DNA of 64,000 nucleotides from Thermomonas carbonis (lineage in GTDB: Bacteria; Pseudomonadota; Gammaproteobacteria; Xanthomonadales; Xanthomonadaceae), in contig NZ_CP060719.1 of assembly GCF_014396975.1 (NCBI RefSeq), forward strand, positions 1 through 64,000, given 5' to 3'. Below the pieces are notes generated by a model. It saw only the letters and a list, made by a program, of their open reading frames with translations, searched no databases and was not told where the DNA came from. Of the stretch, positions 25,686 through 36,032 are shown piece after piece. A program made the position numbers and the translations under genes. Each line of letters begins with the position of its first letter. The first letter of the stretch is position 1.

Positions 25686-28049
25686 ATGTCCAGATGGCTC
25701 AGGCGTGGCGCACTCGCCCTGTTGGTGTTGCTCGCGACGCTCGCCCTGCTCGCCACCTGGCTGCTGCGCGGCAGCCTGCCCACGCTCGAAGGCACGCTTG
25801 CCTTGCCGGGATTGTCGGCGCCGGTATCGGTAACGCGCGACGCCAACGGCACCGTCACCATCGATGCCGCCAACGAACACGACGCCCTGCGCGCGCTCGG
25901 CTACGTGCACGCGCAGGAGCGCTACTTCGAGATGGACCTGCTGCGCCGCAACGCTGCCGGCGAGCTGGCCGCACTGTTCGGCGAGATCGCGGTGGAGAAC
26001 GACAAGCGCCATCGCCTGCATCGCATGCGCGCGCGGGTCAGCCGCGACATGGATGCCATCGCCGGACCGAAACGCAGTCAGTTGCAGGCCTACACCGATG
26101 GCGTCAACGCCGGTCTGGCCGCGCTGCGCGTGCGGCCGTGGGCCTATCTGCTGCTGCGAAAACAGCCGGCTCCTTGGCGCGTCGAGGACTCGCCGCTGGT
26201 CGGCCATGCGATGTACTTCGACCTGCAGGGCGGCGACAACGCGCGCGAACTGGCACTGTGGCGGATGCGTCCGCACTTGCCACCGGCCCTCTTCGACTTG
26301 CTGGCGCACGACGGCAGCCGCTGGGATGCGCCACTGCAAGGCGAGACGCGCGGCAATGCGGTGTTGCCCGCGCCGGACGTGCTCGACCTGCGCACATTGC
26401 CGGCAAGCGCTGCATCGCCCGCAGTTCCCGAATCACCCGGCACGCCGGGCAGCAACAATTTCGCGGTGTCCGGCGCACTGACTGCGGACGGCCGTGCGAT
26501 CCTGGCCGACGACATGCATCTGGGCCTGCGCGCGCCGAACATCTGGTTCCGTGCGCGCTTGCGCTACCCGGACGCCGCCGCAGCGGGCGGACGTGTCGAT
26601 GTGCAGGGCGTCACCCTGCCCGGACTGCCGGCGGTGGTGGTCGGCAGCAACGGCCACATCGCGTGGGGATTCACCAACAGCTACGGCGACTACCAGGACT
26701 GGAAACTCCAGACCCCTTGCGCTGCGCAGGCATCGGCAACGGGTTGCGCACGCATCACTCGCCGCGCCGAGCGCATCGACGTCGCCGGCGGCGCGCCGGT
26801 CATCCTCGACGTGGAGGAAACCGCATGGGGTCCGGTCGCGCATCGCGAAGCCGATGGCAGCGTGTTGTCGCTGCGCTGGACCGCGCACCTGCCCGGCGCG
26901 GTGAATCTGGGACTCGGAGAATTCGCCATCGCCGGCGATCTCGACCAGGCCCTGGCGATTGCGCGGCGCACCGCGACGCCAACCCAGAACCTGTTGCTCG
27001 CCGATGCGAATGGCCAGATCGCCTGGCAATTGCTGGGACCGCTGCCGCAACGCGGCGAGGCCTGCACGCTGGCGTCGACAGTGGATGCGAGTGGCCCGGC
27101 CTGCGCCGCATGGTCGACCTCGACCGCAGCCAGCCCGACGTTGAGGTCGCCCACCGTCGACCGTCTGTGGACCGCCAACAGCCGCGTCCTCGATGGCCAG
27201 GACCTGCGCCGCGTCGGCGATGGCGGCTATGCGCTGGGTGCGCGCGCGCTGCAGATCCGCGATGGCCTGCAGGCGAAGGCACGGGTCGGCGAACGCGACC
27301 TGCTCGCGATACAGCTGGATGATCGCGCGTTGTTGTTGCAACCATGGCATGCGCTGTTGCTGGAGCGTGCGAACGCGGCGCGCACACCGGCCTTGCGCGA
27401 TCTCGCAGCGGCCGCCGCGCGCTGGGAAGGGCGCGCGTCCATCGATTCGGTGAGCTTCCGCATCGTCCGCGGCTGGCGACTGGCAGTGCACAAACGCATC
27501 GCCGAAGGACTGACCTCGCCGGCACGAGACGCTTTGGGCCCGGACTTCGTCATGCCCGATTTCCCGCAACTGGAAGGCGTCGCCTGGCCGCTGGCGAGCC
27601 AGCGTCCGGCACACCTGTTGCCGCCGCCCCATGCGAGCTGGGACGCACTGTTCGAGGACGCCGCCGTGCAGGTGCGCGATGACCTCCTCGAACACGGACC
27701 ACTGGCCCAACGCACCTGGGGCGAGCGCAACACCGCGGCGATCTGCCATCCGCTCGCTGCGGCGATCCCCTTGGTTGGAAGGCGCTGGCTGTGCATGCCG
27801 GCCGATCAATTGCCGGGCGACGGCGCGATGCCGCGCGTGCAGGGCCCGGCGTTCGGTGCCTCGCAACGCATGGTGGTGTCGCCCGGTCACGAAGCCGACG
27901 GCATCCTGCACATGCCCGGTGGGCAGAGCGGGCATCCGCTGTCGCCGTTCTGGGGCGCGGGCCACGCCGCATGGGTGCGCGGCGAGCCGTCGCCATTCCT
28001 GCCGGGACCTGCGCGCCACACGCTGCGCATGCAGCCCGCAGCGGATTGA
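25686..28049 (+). CDS. Penicillin acylase family Ntn hydrolase
   Basis: A 787-residue precursor with an N-terminal membrane anchor or signal (ALALLVLLATLALLATWLLRG). The alpha chain includes ALRALGYVHAQERYFEMDLLRRNAAGELAALFG. The mature beta chain begins at Ser256 in PGSNNFAVSG, the autoprocessing nucleophile; Asn in SNGHIAWGFTNSYGD and an Arg further on complete the active site. Family members hydrolyse acyl-homoserine lactones, penicillins or other amides. The substrate is not predictable here. It is divergent from asnB and convergent with dapE, with only 1 base between stops. Confidence 0.92.
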   Translation: MSRWLRRGALALLVLLATLALLATWLLRGSLPTLEGTLALPGLSAPVSVTRDANGTVTIDAANEHDALRALGYVHAQERYFEMDLLRRNAAGELAALFGEIAVENDKRHRLHRMRARVSRDMDAIAGPKRSQLQAYTDGVNAGLAALRVRPWAYLLLRKQPAPWRVEDSPLVGHAMYFDLQGGDNARELALWRMRPHLPPALFDLLAHDGSRWDAPLQGETRGNAVLPAPDVLDLRTLPASAASPAVPESPGTPGSNNFAVSGALTADGRAILADDMHLGLRAPNIWFRARLRYPDAAAAGGRVDVQGVTLPGLPAVVVGSNGHIAWGFTNSYGDYQDWKLQTPCAAQASATGCARITRRAERIDVAGGAPVILDVEETAWGPVAHREADGSVLSLRWTAHLPGAVNLGLGEFAIAGDLDQALAIARRTATPTQNLLLADANGQIAWQLLGPLPQRGEACTLASTVDASGPACAAWSTSTAASPTLRSPTVDRLWTANSRVLDGQDLRRVGDGGYALGARALQIRDGLQAKARVGERDLLAIQLDDRALLLQPWHALLLERANAARTPALRDLAAAAARWEGRASIDSVSFRIVRGWRLAVHKRIAEGLTSPARDALGPDFVMPDFPQLEGVAWPLASQRPAHLLPPPHASWDALFEDAAVQVRDDLLEHGPLAQRTWGERNTAAICHPLAAAIPLVGRRWLCMPADQLPGDGAMPRVQGPAFGASQRMVVSPGHEADGILHMPGGQSGHPLSPFWGAGHAAWVRGEPSPFLPGPARHTLRMQPAAD

Positions 28050-28050
28050 C

Positions 28051-29187
28051 TTACTCGACCAGCAGACGCTCCATCAGTCGCAGGTAGAGATCGGGCAAGC
28101 GTTCGAGGTCGGCGACGCGCACGTGTTCGTCGACCTTGTGGATGCTGGCGTTGACCGGACCCACCTCGATGCACTGCGCGCCCAGCGGCGCGATGAAGCG
28201 CGCATCCGACGTGCCACCGCCGGTGCTTTCCTCCGGGAGCGCACCACCGGCGAAGTTCGCGAGCACGTCGCGCGCGGCCATGCGCAATGCGCCTTCCGGC
28301 GTGTGGAACGGCTCGCCACCGCGATGCCAGTGCACCGAATATTCCAGGCCATGCGCGCGCAGCACCGCCTCGCATTCGGACTCCAGTTGCGCGGCGTTCC
28401 AGTGCGGGTTGTAGCGCAGGTTGAACAAGGCTTGCAGCTCGCCCGGAATGACGTTGTTCGCGCCGGTGCCGGCGTTGATGTTGCTGATCTGCAGCGAGGT
28501 CGGCGGGAAGCTTTCATGGCCCTCGTCCCATCTTTTGGCCGCGAGTTCGGCGAGTGCCGGCATCGCCTGGTGGATCGGATTGCGCGCCTTGTCAGGGTAG
28601 GCGACGTGCCCCTGGATGCCGCGCACCGTGAGCGTGGCCGACAGCGTGCCGCGCCGGCCGACCCGCAACAGGTCGCCGAGCGCATCCTTCGACGAGGGTT
28701 CGCCGGTGATGCACCAGTCGATGCGCTCGCCGCGTTCGCGGAACACGTCGGCCACGCGACGCACGCCGTCGATCGCATCGCCCTCTTCGTCCGAGGTCAA
28801 CAACAAGGCAACCTTGCCGGGATGCCGCGGATGCGCGGTCACGAAGGCTTCCAGCGCGACCACGAACGCCGCCACGCTGCCCTTCATGTCCGCCGCGCCG
28901 CGCCCGTACAGCACGCCGTCGCGGATCTCCGGCAGGAACGGATCGCTCGCCCATGCTTCGCGCGGACCGGTCGGCACCACGTCGGTATGCCCCAGCAGCA
29001 CGAGCACCGGGCCATCGCCCTCGCCGTGCGTCGCCCACAGGTTGTCGACCTCGCCGAAGCGCAGCGATTCGATGGCGAAACCGGCGCGTTGCAGGCGTTC
29101 GCCGATCAAGGCCTGGCAGCCGGCATCGACCGGCGTGACCGAGGGCCGCGCGATCAGATCGATCGTGAGTTGGAGTACGTCGCTCAT
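28051..29187 (-). CDS. dapE: Succinyl-diaminopimelate desuccinylase
   Basis: Lysine/diaminopimelate pathway: removes succinate from N-succinyl-LL-DAP. 378 residues, M20 metallopeptidase. Zinc ligands are visible in [31 protein letters not shown], the later Glu in TGEPSS and a C-terminal His in [16 protein letters not shown] 29187 ([19 protein letters not shown]) is preferred; the longer frame runs into a repeat. It belongs to the operon map-glnD-dapD-arsC-dapE, separated from the ArsC-like gene by a short repeat. Confidence 0.96.
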   Translation of the reverse strand: MSDVLQLTIDLIARPSVTPVDAGCQALIGERLQRAGFAIESLRFGEVDNLWATHGEGDGPVLVLLGHTDVVPTGPREAWASDPFLPEIRDGVLYGRGAADMKGSVAAFVVALEAFVTAHPRHPGKVALLLTSDEEGDAIDGVRRVADVFRERGERIDWCITGEPSSKDALGDLLRVGRRGTLSATLTVRGIQGHVAYPDKARNPIHQAMPALAELAAKRWDEGHESFPPTSLQISNINAGTGANNVIPGELQALFNLRYNPHWNAAQLESECEAVLRAHGLEYSVHWHRGGEPFHTPEGALRMAARDVLANFAGGALPEESTGGGTSDARFIAPLGAQCIEVGPVNASIHKVDEHVRVADLERLPDLYLRLMERLLVE

Positions 29188-29190
29188 TGC

Positions 29191-29226
29191 CACCCTCACC
29201 CAAGCCCTTTCCCGGAGGGAGAGGGA
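29191..29226. repeat. Intergenic REP-like repeat between arsC-like gene and dapE
   Basis: The stretch CACCCTCACCCAAGCCCTTT followed by CCCGGAGGGAGAGGG is an imperfect palindrome (CCCTTTCCC / GGGAGAGGG) of a type widely scattered in xanthomonad and pseudomonad intergenic DNA. It may slow or partly terminate transcription into dapE. Confidence 0.55.
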
Positions 29227-29233
29227 ACCAAGA

Positions 29234-29587
29234 TCAAATACCGAACAGCTTCTTGAACCCGTTGTCACTGAAACCCTGCGACATCGTGCCATCGTCCAGC
29301 ACCACCACCGGCCGGCGCACCAGCTGCGGATATTCCTTCAGCAGCAATTTCCACTCGGCATCGCTGCCCGGCGTCTTGCGATTCGGCGCCAGCTCGCGCC
29401 AGGTCGTCGAGGACTTGTTGATCAACCCGTCCCAGCCGCCGGCGGCATCCTTCCACGCCACCAGCGTCTCCGCTGATTGCCGCTCCTCGCGGTAATCCAC
29501 GAAACGATGTTCGACGCCGAAGCGCTTCAGCCAGTTCCGTGCTTTCTTGCAGGAGTCGCAGTTCTTGAGGCCGTACAGGGTCGTCAT
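29234..29587 (-). CDS. ArsC/Spx/MgsR family protein
   Basis: A 117-residue thioredoxin-fold protein of the YffB type ([33 protein letters not shown]). The CxxC (CDSC) replaces the single catalytic Cys of classical arsenate reductase. The conserved Arg in [11 protein letters not shown] is present. Members next to dapD/dapE have an unclear role; glutathione-dependent thiol chemistry has been suggested. The gene lies 2 bases after the dapD stop, inside the dap operon. Confidence 0.88.
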   Translation of the reverse strand: MTTLYGLKNCDSCKKARNWLKRFGVEHRFVDYREERQSAETLVAWKDAAGGWDGLINKSSTTWRELAPNRKTPGSDAEWKLLLKEYPQLVRRPVVVLDDGTMSQGFSDNGFKKLFGI

Positions 29588-29589
29588 GC

Positions 29590-30462
29590 TCAATCCGCCA
29601 ACCCGCGCAGCAACTCGTTGACGCTGGTCTTGCTGCGCGTGCGCTCGTCGACCTGCTTGACGATCACCGCGCAATACAGCGAATGCGAACCGTCCTTCGC
29701 CGGCAACTGGCCGCTGACGACCACGCTGTACGGCGGCACCGAGCCGTAGCTGACTTCGCCGGTCGCCCGGTTGTAGACGCGCGTGCTCTGGCCGAGGAAC
29801 ACGCCCATGCCGATCACGCTGTGGTGGCCGACGACGAAGCCTTCCACCACTTCCGAACGCGCGCCGATGAAACAGTGGTCCTCGACGATCGTCGGCGATG
29901 CCTGCAGCGGCTCGAGCACGCCGCCGATGCCGGCACCGCCGGACAGGTGGCAATGCGCGCCGATCTGCGCGCAGGAACCGACCGTGGCCCAGGTGTCGAC
30001 CATCGTGCCCTCGCCCACGTAGGCGCCGATGTTGACGAAGCTCGGCATCAGCACCACGTCCTTGCCGACATGGCTTCCAGCGCGCACCACCGCGCCCGGC
30101 ACCACGCGCGCACCGAGTGCGCGGAACGCGGCTTCATCGAACCCGGCGAAACGCGACGGCACCTTGTCCCAGAACGGCGACGGCGATGCATCGACCAGGC
30201 CCATGTCCTGCGTGCGGAAGTACATCAGCACCGCCTTCTTCAGCCATTCGTTGACCTGCCAGCCGCCTTGCCCGTCGGGCTCGGCGACGCGCAGCCAGCC
30301 CTGTTCCAGGCCGGCGATGGCGCGGTCCACCGCAGGTCGCGTGGTCGCGGCGATCTCGTCAGTGGTCAGCTCGGTGCGGCGCTCCCAGGCATCGTCCAGT
30401 ACGGAACGCAACGCTGCGGCATCGACCACGCCGGTCAGTGGCGTGGCATCGGATTGGGTCAT
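29590..30462 (-). CDS. dapD: Tetrahydrodipicolinate N-succinyltransferase
   Basis: Lysine/DAP pathway: succinylates tetrahydrodipicolinate. 290 residues with an N-terminal helical domain and a left-handed beta-helix of hexapeptide repeats ([40 protein letters not shown]). The C-terminal block [15 protein letters not shown] is family-typical. The start overlaps the glnD stop (ATGA), so translation is coupled. Confidence 0.96.
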   Translation of the reverse strand: MTQSDATPLTGVVDAAALRSVLDDAWERRTELTTDEIAATTRPAVDRAIAGLEQGWLRVAEPDGQGGWQVNEWLKKAVLMYFRTQDMGLVDASPSPFWDKVPSRFAGFDEAAFRALGARVVPGAVVRAGSHVGKDVVLMPSFVNIGAYVGEGTMVDTWATVGSCAQIGAHCHLSGGAGIGGVLEPLQASPTIVEDHCFIGARSEVVEGFVVGHHSVIGMGVFLGQSTRVYNRATGEVSYGSVPPYSVVVSGQLPAKDGSHSLYCAVIVKQVDERTRSKTSVNELLRGLAD

Positions 30463-33092
30463 CGTGGCTCTCCATCGAGTGCGGCCAGCAAGGCGTCACG
30501 CAGGGCGTCGCGCTGGGCGGGTTGCAGGGTGTGGTCGTGTTCGTCGCTGACCAGGAACAAGTCTTCCGCGCGTTCGCCGAAGGTGGCGATGCGCGCGTCG
30601 TGCACGCGAAGGCGATGCTCGCGCAGCACGCGAGCGATATCGGCGAGCAGGCCGGGTCGGTCGTTGCAGACCAGGCCGATGCGGGTGCCGCCGGCGATCT
30701 CGGTGAAGTCGAGCTGCGGGGCGATGCGGAAATGCCGCAGATGGCGCGGTTGGCTGCGCCGCGCCGGCTGCAGGCAGGCCAGGTCACCAGAGAGCGCCTT
30801 GGCCAGTTGTGTTTCCACCTGCGTGGACACCGGCGCGATGCGCGTGTCCATCGGCTGCACGTGGAAGGTGTCGAAGATGGTGCCGTCGGGACCATCGAGC
30901 ACGCGCGCCTGCAGCACGCCCAATCCCATGCGATCCAGCGCGATTACCAGCGCGGCGAACAAACCGTCGCGGTCGCGCATGTGCACGAACACTTCCAATC
31001 CGTCGCGGCCGGTCGGATAGCGCACGCCGACCACGGGCCGGTCGCGCGGCGCGGCGCGCATGACCCGCACCTGCCAGGCGATCTGATCCGGCCGGCTGCG
31101 CAGGAAGTTGTCGCGCGGCATGCGCGCGAACACGTCCTCCATCGAGGCATCGTCGCCGCTCGCCGACAAGAGTGCACGCGCGGCAGCGCGGTTCTCGTCG
31201 ATGCGCTGCTCGGCCGCGACCGGATGCTCCAGCCCGCGACGCAGGGCCAGGCGCGTGGCGGTATGCAGGTCGGCCAGCAGGCGATCCTTCCAGTCGTTCC
31301 ACAGCTTGGGGCTGGTGCCGGCGATGTCGGCGCAGGTCAGCAGGTACAGGTAGTCCAGGCGCTGGCGGTCGGCAACTTCGCCGGCGAAGCGGTGGATCAC
31401 CTCGGGATCGGTGATGTCCTGCTTCTGCGCGGTCACCGACATCAGCAGGTGCTTGCGCACCAGCCATTCGATCAGCGCGGTGTCGGCCTCGGACAGGGCG
31501 TGCGCCTCGCAGAACTCGCGCGCATCGACCGCACCGAGTTCGGAATGATCGCCGCCGCGGCCCTTGCCGATGTCGTGGAACAGGCCGGCCAGCAGCAGCA
31601 ATTCGGGCTTGCGCAGCGACGGCCACACCCGATGCGCGATCGAGAAGCGCGGATCGCCCTGCCCAGATGCGAACGCTGCAAGGTTCTTCAGCACCGCCAG
31701 CGTGTGCTGGTCGACGGTATAGACATGGAACAGGTCGAACTGCATGCGCCCGGAGACCTGCGCGAACGCCGGGATCCAGCGGCCCAGCACGCCAAGTCGG
31801 GCCATGCGCTCCAGCACCTTCACCGGCTGCGGTCCGCGCAGCAAGGCCATGAAGCGCGCGCGGACCGGCGATGCGACATCGATATAGGCCGGAATGCCGG
31901 GCAATGCCTGAGCGAGTTCGCGGGCGGTCTGCGAATGCAACCCATGCAACTCGCTGTCTGCAGCCCACGTCGCGAACAATGCGAAGACATTGGCGGGATC
32001 GCGCAGCAGCCAGCCCGGCGTGCGCGTGGCCAGGTAGCCGCGACGACGCTCGAAGTCGGCATCGATCTGTTCCGCCAGTGCGGTGCCGTCGAAATGTTCC
32101 TCGAAACGCTGCAGCAAACGGTCGTTGATCCGGCGCACGATCGCGGCGCTGCGATAGAAGCCCTGCATCATCTTCTCGACCGCGAGCGAGTCGCCGTCGT
32201 CGACGTAGCCAAGCCGTGTGGCCAGCAGCTTCTGGTAGTCGAAGCGCAGGCGTTCCTCGCGGCGGCCGGCGACGAGGTGCAGGCCGTAGCGCAGGCGGCA
32301 CAGCGCGCGCCGCTCGCGCTCCAGCGCGATCGCTTCATCCGGGCCGAGGTGGCCCAGGCCCACCAGCGCTTCGAGGTCGCGCACGCCGAAGCTGCGCAAC
32401 GCCAGCCAGCCAAGCATGTGCAGGTCGCGCAGCCCGCCCGGCCCGTCCTTGATGTTCGGCTCCAGGTTGTCCGAGGTATCGCCGAAGCGAGCATGGCGCT
32501 GGCGCTGCTCGACGACCTTGGCCTCCAGGAACGCGCGCGGCGACCACGCGCGATCCGGCGCGATCGCCGCGCGCAATGCCGCGGCTTCCTCTTCCCATGC
32601 GACCAGCGGGCGCGCTTCGATCAGCGCGGTCAGCACGGTCTGGTCGGCCGCGGCCTCGGTGCATTCGCCGGCGGAGCGCACCGCCGGGCTGGCCTGCAGG
32701 CCGGCATCCCAGAGCAAGGCGACGAAGCGCGCCAGAGCAGGTTGTGCGTTGCGCTGCACCTCGGGTTCGGCCAGCACCAGCAAGTCGATGTCGGACTGCG
32801 GGAACAGTTCGCCACGCCCGTAGCCGCCCACCGCGAACAGCGCCAGCGCATCGCCTTCCGGCATGCAGCGCTGCCAGGCATCGCGGACCAGGGTGTCGAC
32901 CGCGCGGGTGCGCAGCGCGACCAGCTTGTCGGCCGGCTCGCCGGCGTCGAAGCGACGGGCGAAGCGGGCGTCGGACTGCACCAACCAGGCGCGCGCCGCG
33001 GCAGCCCAGGCCGGGTCGAGATCAACCGCAGGCGGGATCGCGGCGGGATCGGGAAGCGTCGCCGCTGGCAGGTCGGCGGCGGGCGTGCTCAC
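30459..33092 (-). CDS. glnD: Bifunctional uridylyltransferase/uridylyl-removing enzyme GlnD
   Basis: Nitrogen sensor that uridylylates PII proteins when glutamine is low and reverses it when high. 877 residues. Nucleotidyltransferase motif [21 protein letters not shown], then a PII-linker, HD hydrolase motif [23 protein letters not shown], and two C-terminal ACT domains ([17 protein letters not shown] and [21 protein letters not shown]). The GTG start at 33092 overlaps the map stop; an upstream extension in this frame lies inside map and is not real. Operon with dapD downstream. Confidence 0.96.
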   Translation of the reverse strand: MSTPAADLPAATLPDPAAIPPAVDLDPAWAAAARAWLVQSDARFARRFDAGEPADKLVALRTRAVDTLVRDAWQRCMPEGDALALFAVGGYGRGELFPQSDIDLLVLAEPEVQRNAQPALARFVALLWDAGLQASPAVRSAGECTEAAADQTVLTALIEARPLVAWEEEAAALRAAIAPDRAWSPRAFLEAKVVEQRQRHARFGDTSDNLEPNIKDGPGGLRDLHMLGWLALRSFGVRDLEALVGLGHLGPDEAIALERERRALCRLRYGLHLVAGRREERLRFDYQKLLATRLGYVDDGDSLAVEKMMQGFYRSAAIVRRINDRLLQRFEEHFDGTALAEQIDADFERRRGYLATRTPGWLLRDPANVFALFATWAADSELHGLHSQTARELAQALPGIPAYIDVASPVRARFMALLRGPQPVKVLERMARLGVLGRWIPAFAQVSGRMQFDLFHVYTVDQHTLAVLKNLAAFASGQGDPRFSIAHRVWPSLRKPELLLLAGLFHDIGKGRGGDHSELGAVDAREFCEAHALSEADTALIEWLVRKHLLMSVTAQKQDITDPEVIHRFAGEVADRQRLDYLYLLTCADIAGTSPKLWNDWKDRLLADLHTATRLALRRGLEHPVAAEQRIDENRAAARALLSASGDDASMEDVFARMPRDNFLRSRPDQIAWQVRVMRAAPRDRPVVGVRYPTGRDGLEVFVHMRDRDGLFAALVIALDRMGLGVLQARVLDGPDGTIFDTFHVQPMDTRIAPVSTQVETQLAKALSGDLACLQPARRSQPRHLRHFRIAPQLDFTEIAGGTRIGLVCNDRPGLLADIARVLREHRLRVHDARIATFGERAEDLFLVSDEHDHTLQPAQRDALRDALLAALDGEPR

Positions 33093-33865
33093 AGGTCGTT
33101 GTCGTCGCCGGGCAGGCGGGTCAGGATCTCCGCGCCATCGGCGGTGACCGCCACGGTGTGTTCCCACTGCGCGGACAACTTGCGGTCCTTGGTGACCACG
33201 GTCCAGCCGTCCGGCAGCACGCGGGTGTGGCGGCTGCCTTCGTTGATCATCGGCTCGATGGTGAAGGTCATGCCTTCCTTCAGCACCACGCCCTGCCCCG
33301 GCTGGCCGTAGTGCAGCACCTGCGGGTCGTCGTGGTAGATCTTGCCGATGCCGTGCCCGCAGTACTCGCGGACCACGCTGAAGCGCTGGCTTTCGGCGTA
33401 TTGCTGGATGGCGAAGCCGACATCGCCCAGGGTCGCGCCCGGCTTGACCGCGCGGATGCCGCGGAACATCGCCTCGCGGGTCACGTCGACCAGCCGCTGC
33501 GCCATCACCGACGGGGTGCCGACGATGTACATGCGGCTGGTGTCGCCGTGCCAGCCGTCCTTGATCACGGTCACGTCGATGTTGACGATGTCGCCGTCCT
33601 TGAGCACCTTGGCTTGGCTGGGGATGCCGTGACAGATCACGTTGTTGACGGACGTGCACACGGTCTTCGGGAAGCCGCGATAGCCGACGTTGGCCGGGAT
33701 CGCCTTCTGCACGTTGACGATGTGGTCGTGGCAGATCCGGTCGAGTTCCTCGGTGGTCACGCCCGGCTTCACGAACGGCGCGACCAAATGCAGCACTTCG
33801 GCGGCGAGGCGGCCGGCCTCGCGCATCTTCTCGAGGTCGGCGGCGGTTTTCAGTTGGATGCTCAT
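33089..33865 (-). CDS. map: Methionine aminopeptidase, type I
   Basis: Removes the initiator Met from new proteins. 258 residues. The metal-binding set is visible in [57 protein letters not shown] and QWEHTVAVT. The start at 33865 ([21 protein letters not shown]) matches the family; a start six codons upstream is possible but less likely. Divergent from rpsB, first gene of the glnD-dap operon. Confidence 0.97.
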   Translation of the reverse strand: MSIQLKTAADLEKMREAGRLAAEVLHLVAPFVKPGVTTEELDRICHDHIVNVQKAIPANVGYRGFPKTVCTSVNNVICHGIPSQAKVLKDGDIVNIDVTVIKDGWHGDTSRMYIVGTPSVMAQRLVDVTREAMFRGIRAVKPGATLGDVGFAIQQYAESQRFSVVREYCGHGIGKIYHDDPQVLHYGQPGQGVVLKEGMTFTIEPMINEGSRHTRVLPDGWTVVTKDRKLSAQWEHTVAVTADGAEILTRLPGDDNDL

Positions 33866-33918
33866 GGGCGGATTATCGCGCATCCGGGGCGGGTTTCGGC
33901 CACGAATGGGCCTGAGGT

Positions 33919-33947
33919 TTGCCTTGCCCGGGTTATCAGGCCATAAT
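33919..33947 (+). promoter_or_regulatory. Likely sigma-70 promoter of rpsB
   Basis: -35 TTGCCT (33919-33924), 17-base spacer, -10 CATAAT (33942-33947). Transcription from about 33954 would give a leader of about 220 bases before rpsB. The whole gap 33866-34172 has no gene. Confidence 0.55.
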
Positions 33948-34006
33948 CCCGCTGCTTATCGCCGCCACGACGGGCGTACCGTCGAATCGCGCTTCAAAAA
34001 TCCACA

Positions 34007-34076
34007 CCTGTCGACAACCCCTGCGCCGGGGTGTCTTTCGCCGCAATGCGAAGGATTCGGACGCAGTGACGACAGG
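34007..34076 (+). promoter_or_regulatory. Structured leader RNA of rpsB
   Basis: Three nested helices: CCTGTCG/CGACAGG (34007-34013 with 34070-34076), CTGCG/CGCAG (34021-34025 with 34062-34066) and CTTTCGC/GCGAAGG (34035-34041 with 34048-34054, one G-U). A competing hairpin ACCCC/GGGGT (34017-34032) would break the second helix. Ribosomal protein S2 is known to repress rpsB-tsf through its leader in gammaproteobacteria, so this may be the S2 site. No match to a named RNA family was checked. Confidence 0.55.
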
Positions 34077-34172
34077 GAGGCCAAACCCCGGGATCCCGCG
34101 CACCATGCCGTCGGCATGCGGCGCAGCGCCTTCATCCAACCGGCGCGGATTCCCATCATCGGAGTTTCTGCA

Positions 34173-34955
<783 letters not shown>

Positions 34956-34963
34956 GCCCCACC

Positions 34964-35010
34964 GACGCCGGTCATGCCGGCGTCACCTGGCCGCGCCACG
35001 CTGCGCGGCC
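34964..35010 (+). other. Two hairpins between rpsB and tsf
   Basis: GACGCCGG/CCGGCGTC (34964-34984, loop TCATG) and GGCCGCGC/GCGCGGCC (34989-35010, 6-base loop). Both stems are perfect 8-bp and neither has a U tract. They could attenuate or process the message to set the S2:EF-Ts ratio. Confidence 0.5.
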
Positions 35011-35048
35011 ACCGCTCTGCTCGTCATCCCACATTCAGAGGTAACCCC

Positions 35049-35927
35049 ATGGCTGATATTTCCGCTTCCCTGGTCAAGGAACTGCGCGAGCGCACCGGCG
35101 CCGGCATGATGGAGTGCAAGAAGGCACTCACCGAAAACAACGGCGACATCGACGCTTCCGCCGAGTGGCTGCGCAAGTCCGGCCTGGCCAAGGCCGACAA
35201 GAAGGCCAGCCGGGTCGCCGCCGAAGGCCGCATCGCGGTGGCCCAGGCCAACGGCAAGGCCGTGCTGGTCGAGATCAACTCCGAGACCGACTTCGTCGCC
35301 AAGGACGTGAACTTCGTCGCCTTCACCGATGCCGTCGCGCAGGCGGCGCTGGACTCCGGCGCCACCGATGTTGAAGCACTGAAGAACGCCAAGCTCGCGT
35401 CCGGCGAGACCGTCGAGGAAGCCCGCGCCGCCGCCATCGCCAAGCTCGGCGAGAACATCCTGGTCCGTCGCATCGCCTCGATCACCACCGGCAACAACGT
35501 CGCCGCGTATTCGCACGGCGGCAAGATCGGCGTGCTGGTCGAAGTGGCCGGCGGCGACGTCGAGTTCGCGCGCGGCATCGCCATGCACGTGGCCGCGATG
35601 AACCCGCCGTACAACAAGGCGGCCGATGTGCCGGCCGACTTCGTGGCGAAGGAAAAGGAAATCGAACTGGCCAAGATGTCCGACAAGGACAAGCAGAAGC
35701 CGGCCGAAATCCTCGAGAAGATCATCGGCGGCAAGATCGCCAAGATCGTCAACGAAGTCAGCCTGTACGGCCAGCCGTACGTGCTGAATACCGACCAGAG
35801 CGTCGAGCAGGCTGCGAAGGCCGCCGGTGCCGACGTGGTGTCCTTCACCCGCCTCGCCGTCGGCGAAGGCATCGAGAAGGTCGTCGAGGACTACGCCGCG
35901 GAAGTGGCGAAGGCCATGCAGGTCTGA
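35049..35927 (+). CDS. tsf: Elongation factor Ts
   Basis: 292 residues; nucleotide exchange factor for EF-Tu. It begins [29 protein letters not shown], with the conserved TGAGMMDCK-type motif, and contains [24 protein letters not shown] lies before the ATG. A strong terminator follows 60 bases after the stop. Confidence 0.98.
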   Translation: MADISASLVKELRERTGAGMMECKKALTENNGDIDASAEWLRKSGLAKADKKASRVAAEGRIAVAQANGKAVLVEINSETDFVAKDVNFVAFTDAVAQAALDSGATDVEALKNAKLASGETVEEARAAAIAKLGENILVRRIASITTGNNVAAYSHGGKIGVLVEVAGGDVEFARGIAMHVAAMNPPYNKAADVPADFVAKEKEIELAKMSDKDKQKPAEILEKIIGGKIAKIVNEVSLYGQPYVLNTDQSVEQAAKAAGADVVSFTRLAVGEGIEKVVEDYAAEVAKAMQV

Positions 35928-35941
35928 TCGACTGTATTCGC

Positions 35942-35969
35942 CGTCATCCCGGCGAAAGCCTGGATCCAG
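35942..35969. repeat. Dispersed intergenic repeat (GTCATCCCGGCGAAAGC type)
   Basis: CGTCATCCCGGCGAAAGCC followed by TGGATCCAG resembles the short palindromic sequence scattered through many proteobacterial genomes (GTCATTCCCGCGAAAGCGGGAATCCA type). It lies between the tsf stop and terminator. Confidence 0.5.
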
Positions 35970-35988
35970 CTCTTGGCTTCATGCAGAA

Positions 35989-36014
35989 AACCCGCCGTCG
36001 CCGGCGGGTTTTTT
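35989..36014 (+). terminator. Intrinsic terminator of rpsB-tsf
   Basis: AACCCGCCG/CGGCGGGTT perfect 9-bp stem, loop TCGC, followed by a run of T residues to 36014. Upstream A residues could also make it work for the convergent catalase gene. Confidence 0.9.
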
Positions 36015-36032
36015 GTTGGGCGGGAAAACGAC

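Noticed and set aside
30438..33311. 957-codon plus-strand frame opposite glnD
   Set aside because: Shadow of glnD, whose domains are all present on the other strand.
33093..33659. N-terminal extension of glnD in its reading frame
   Set aside because: It lies inside map in another frame and has no GlnD similarity; the GTG at 33092 coupled to the map stop is a better start.
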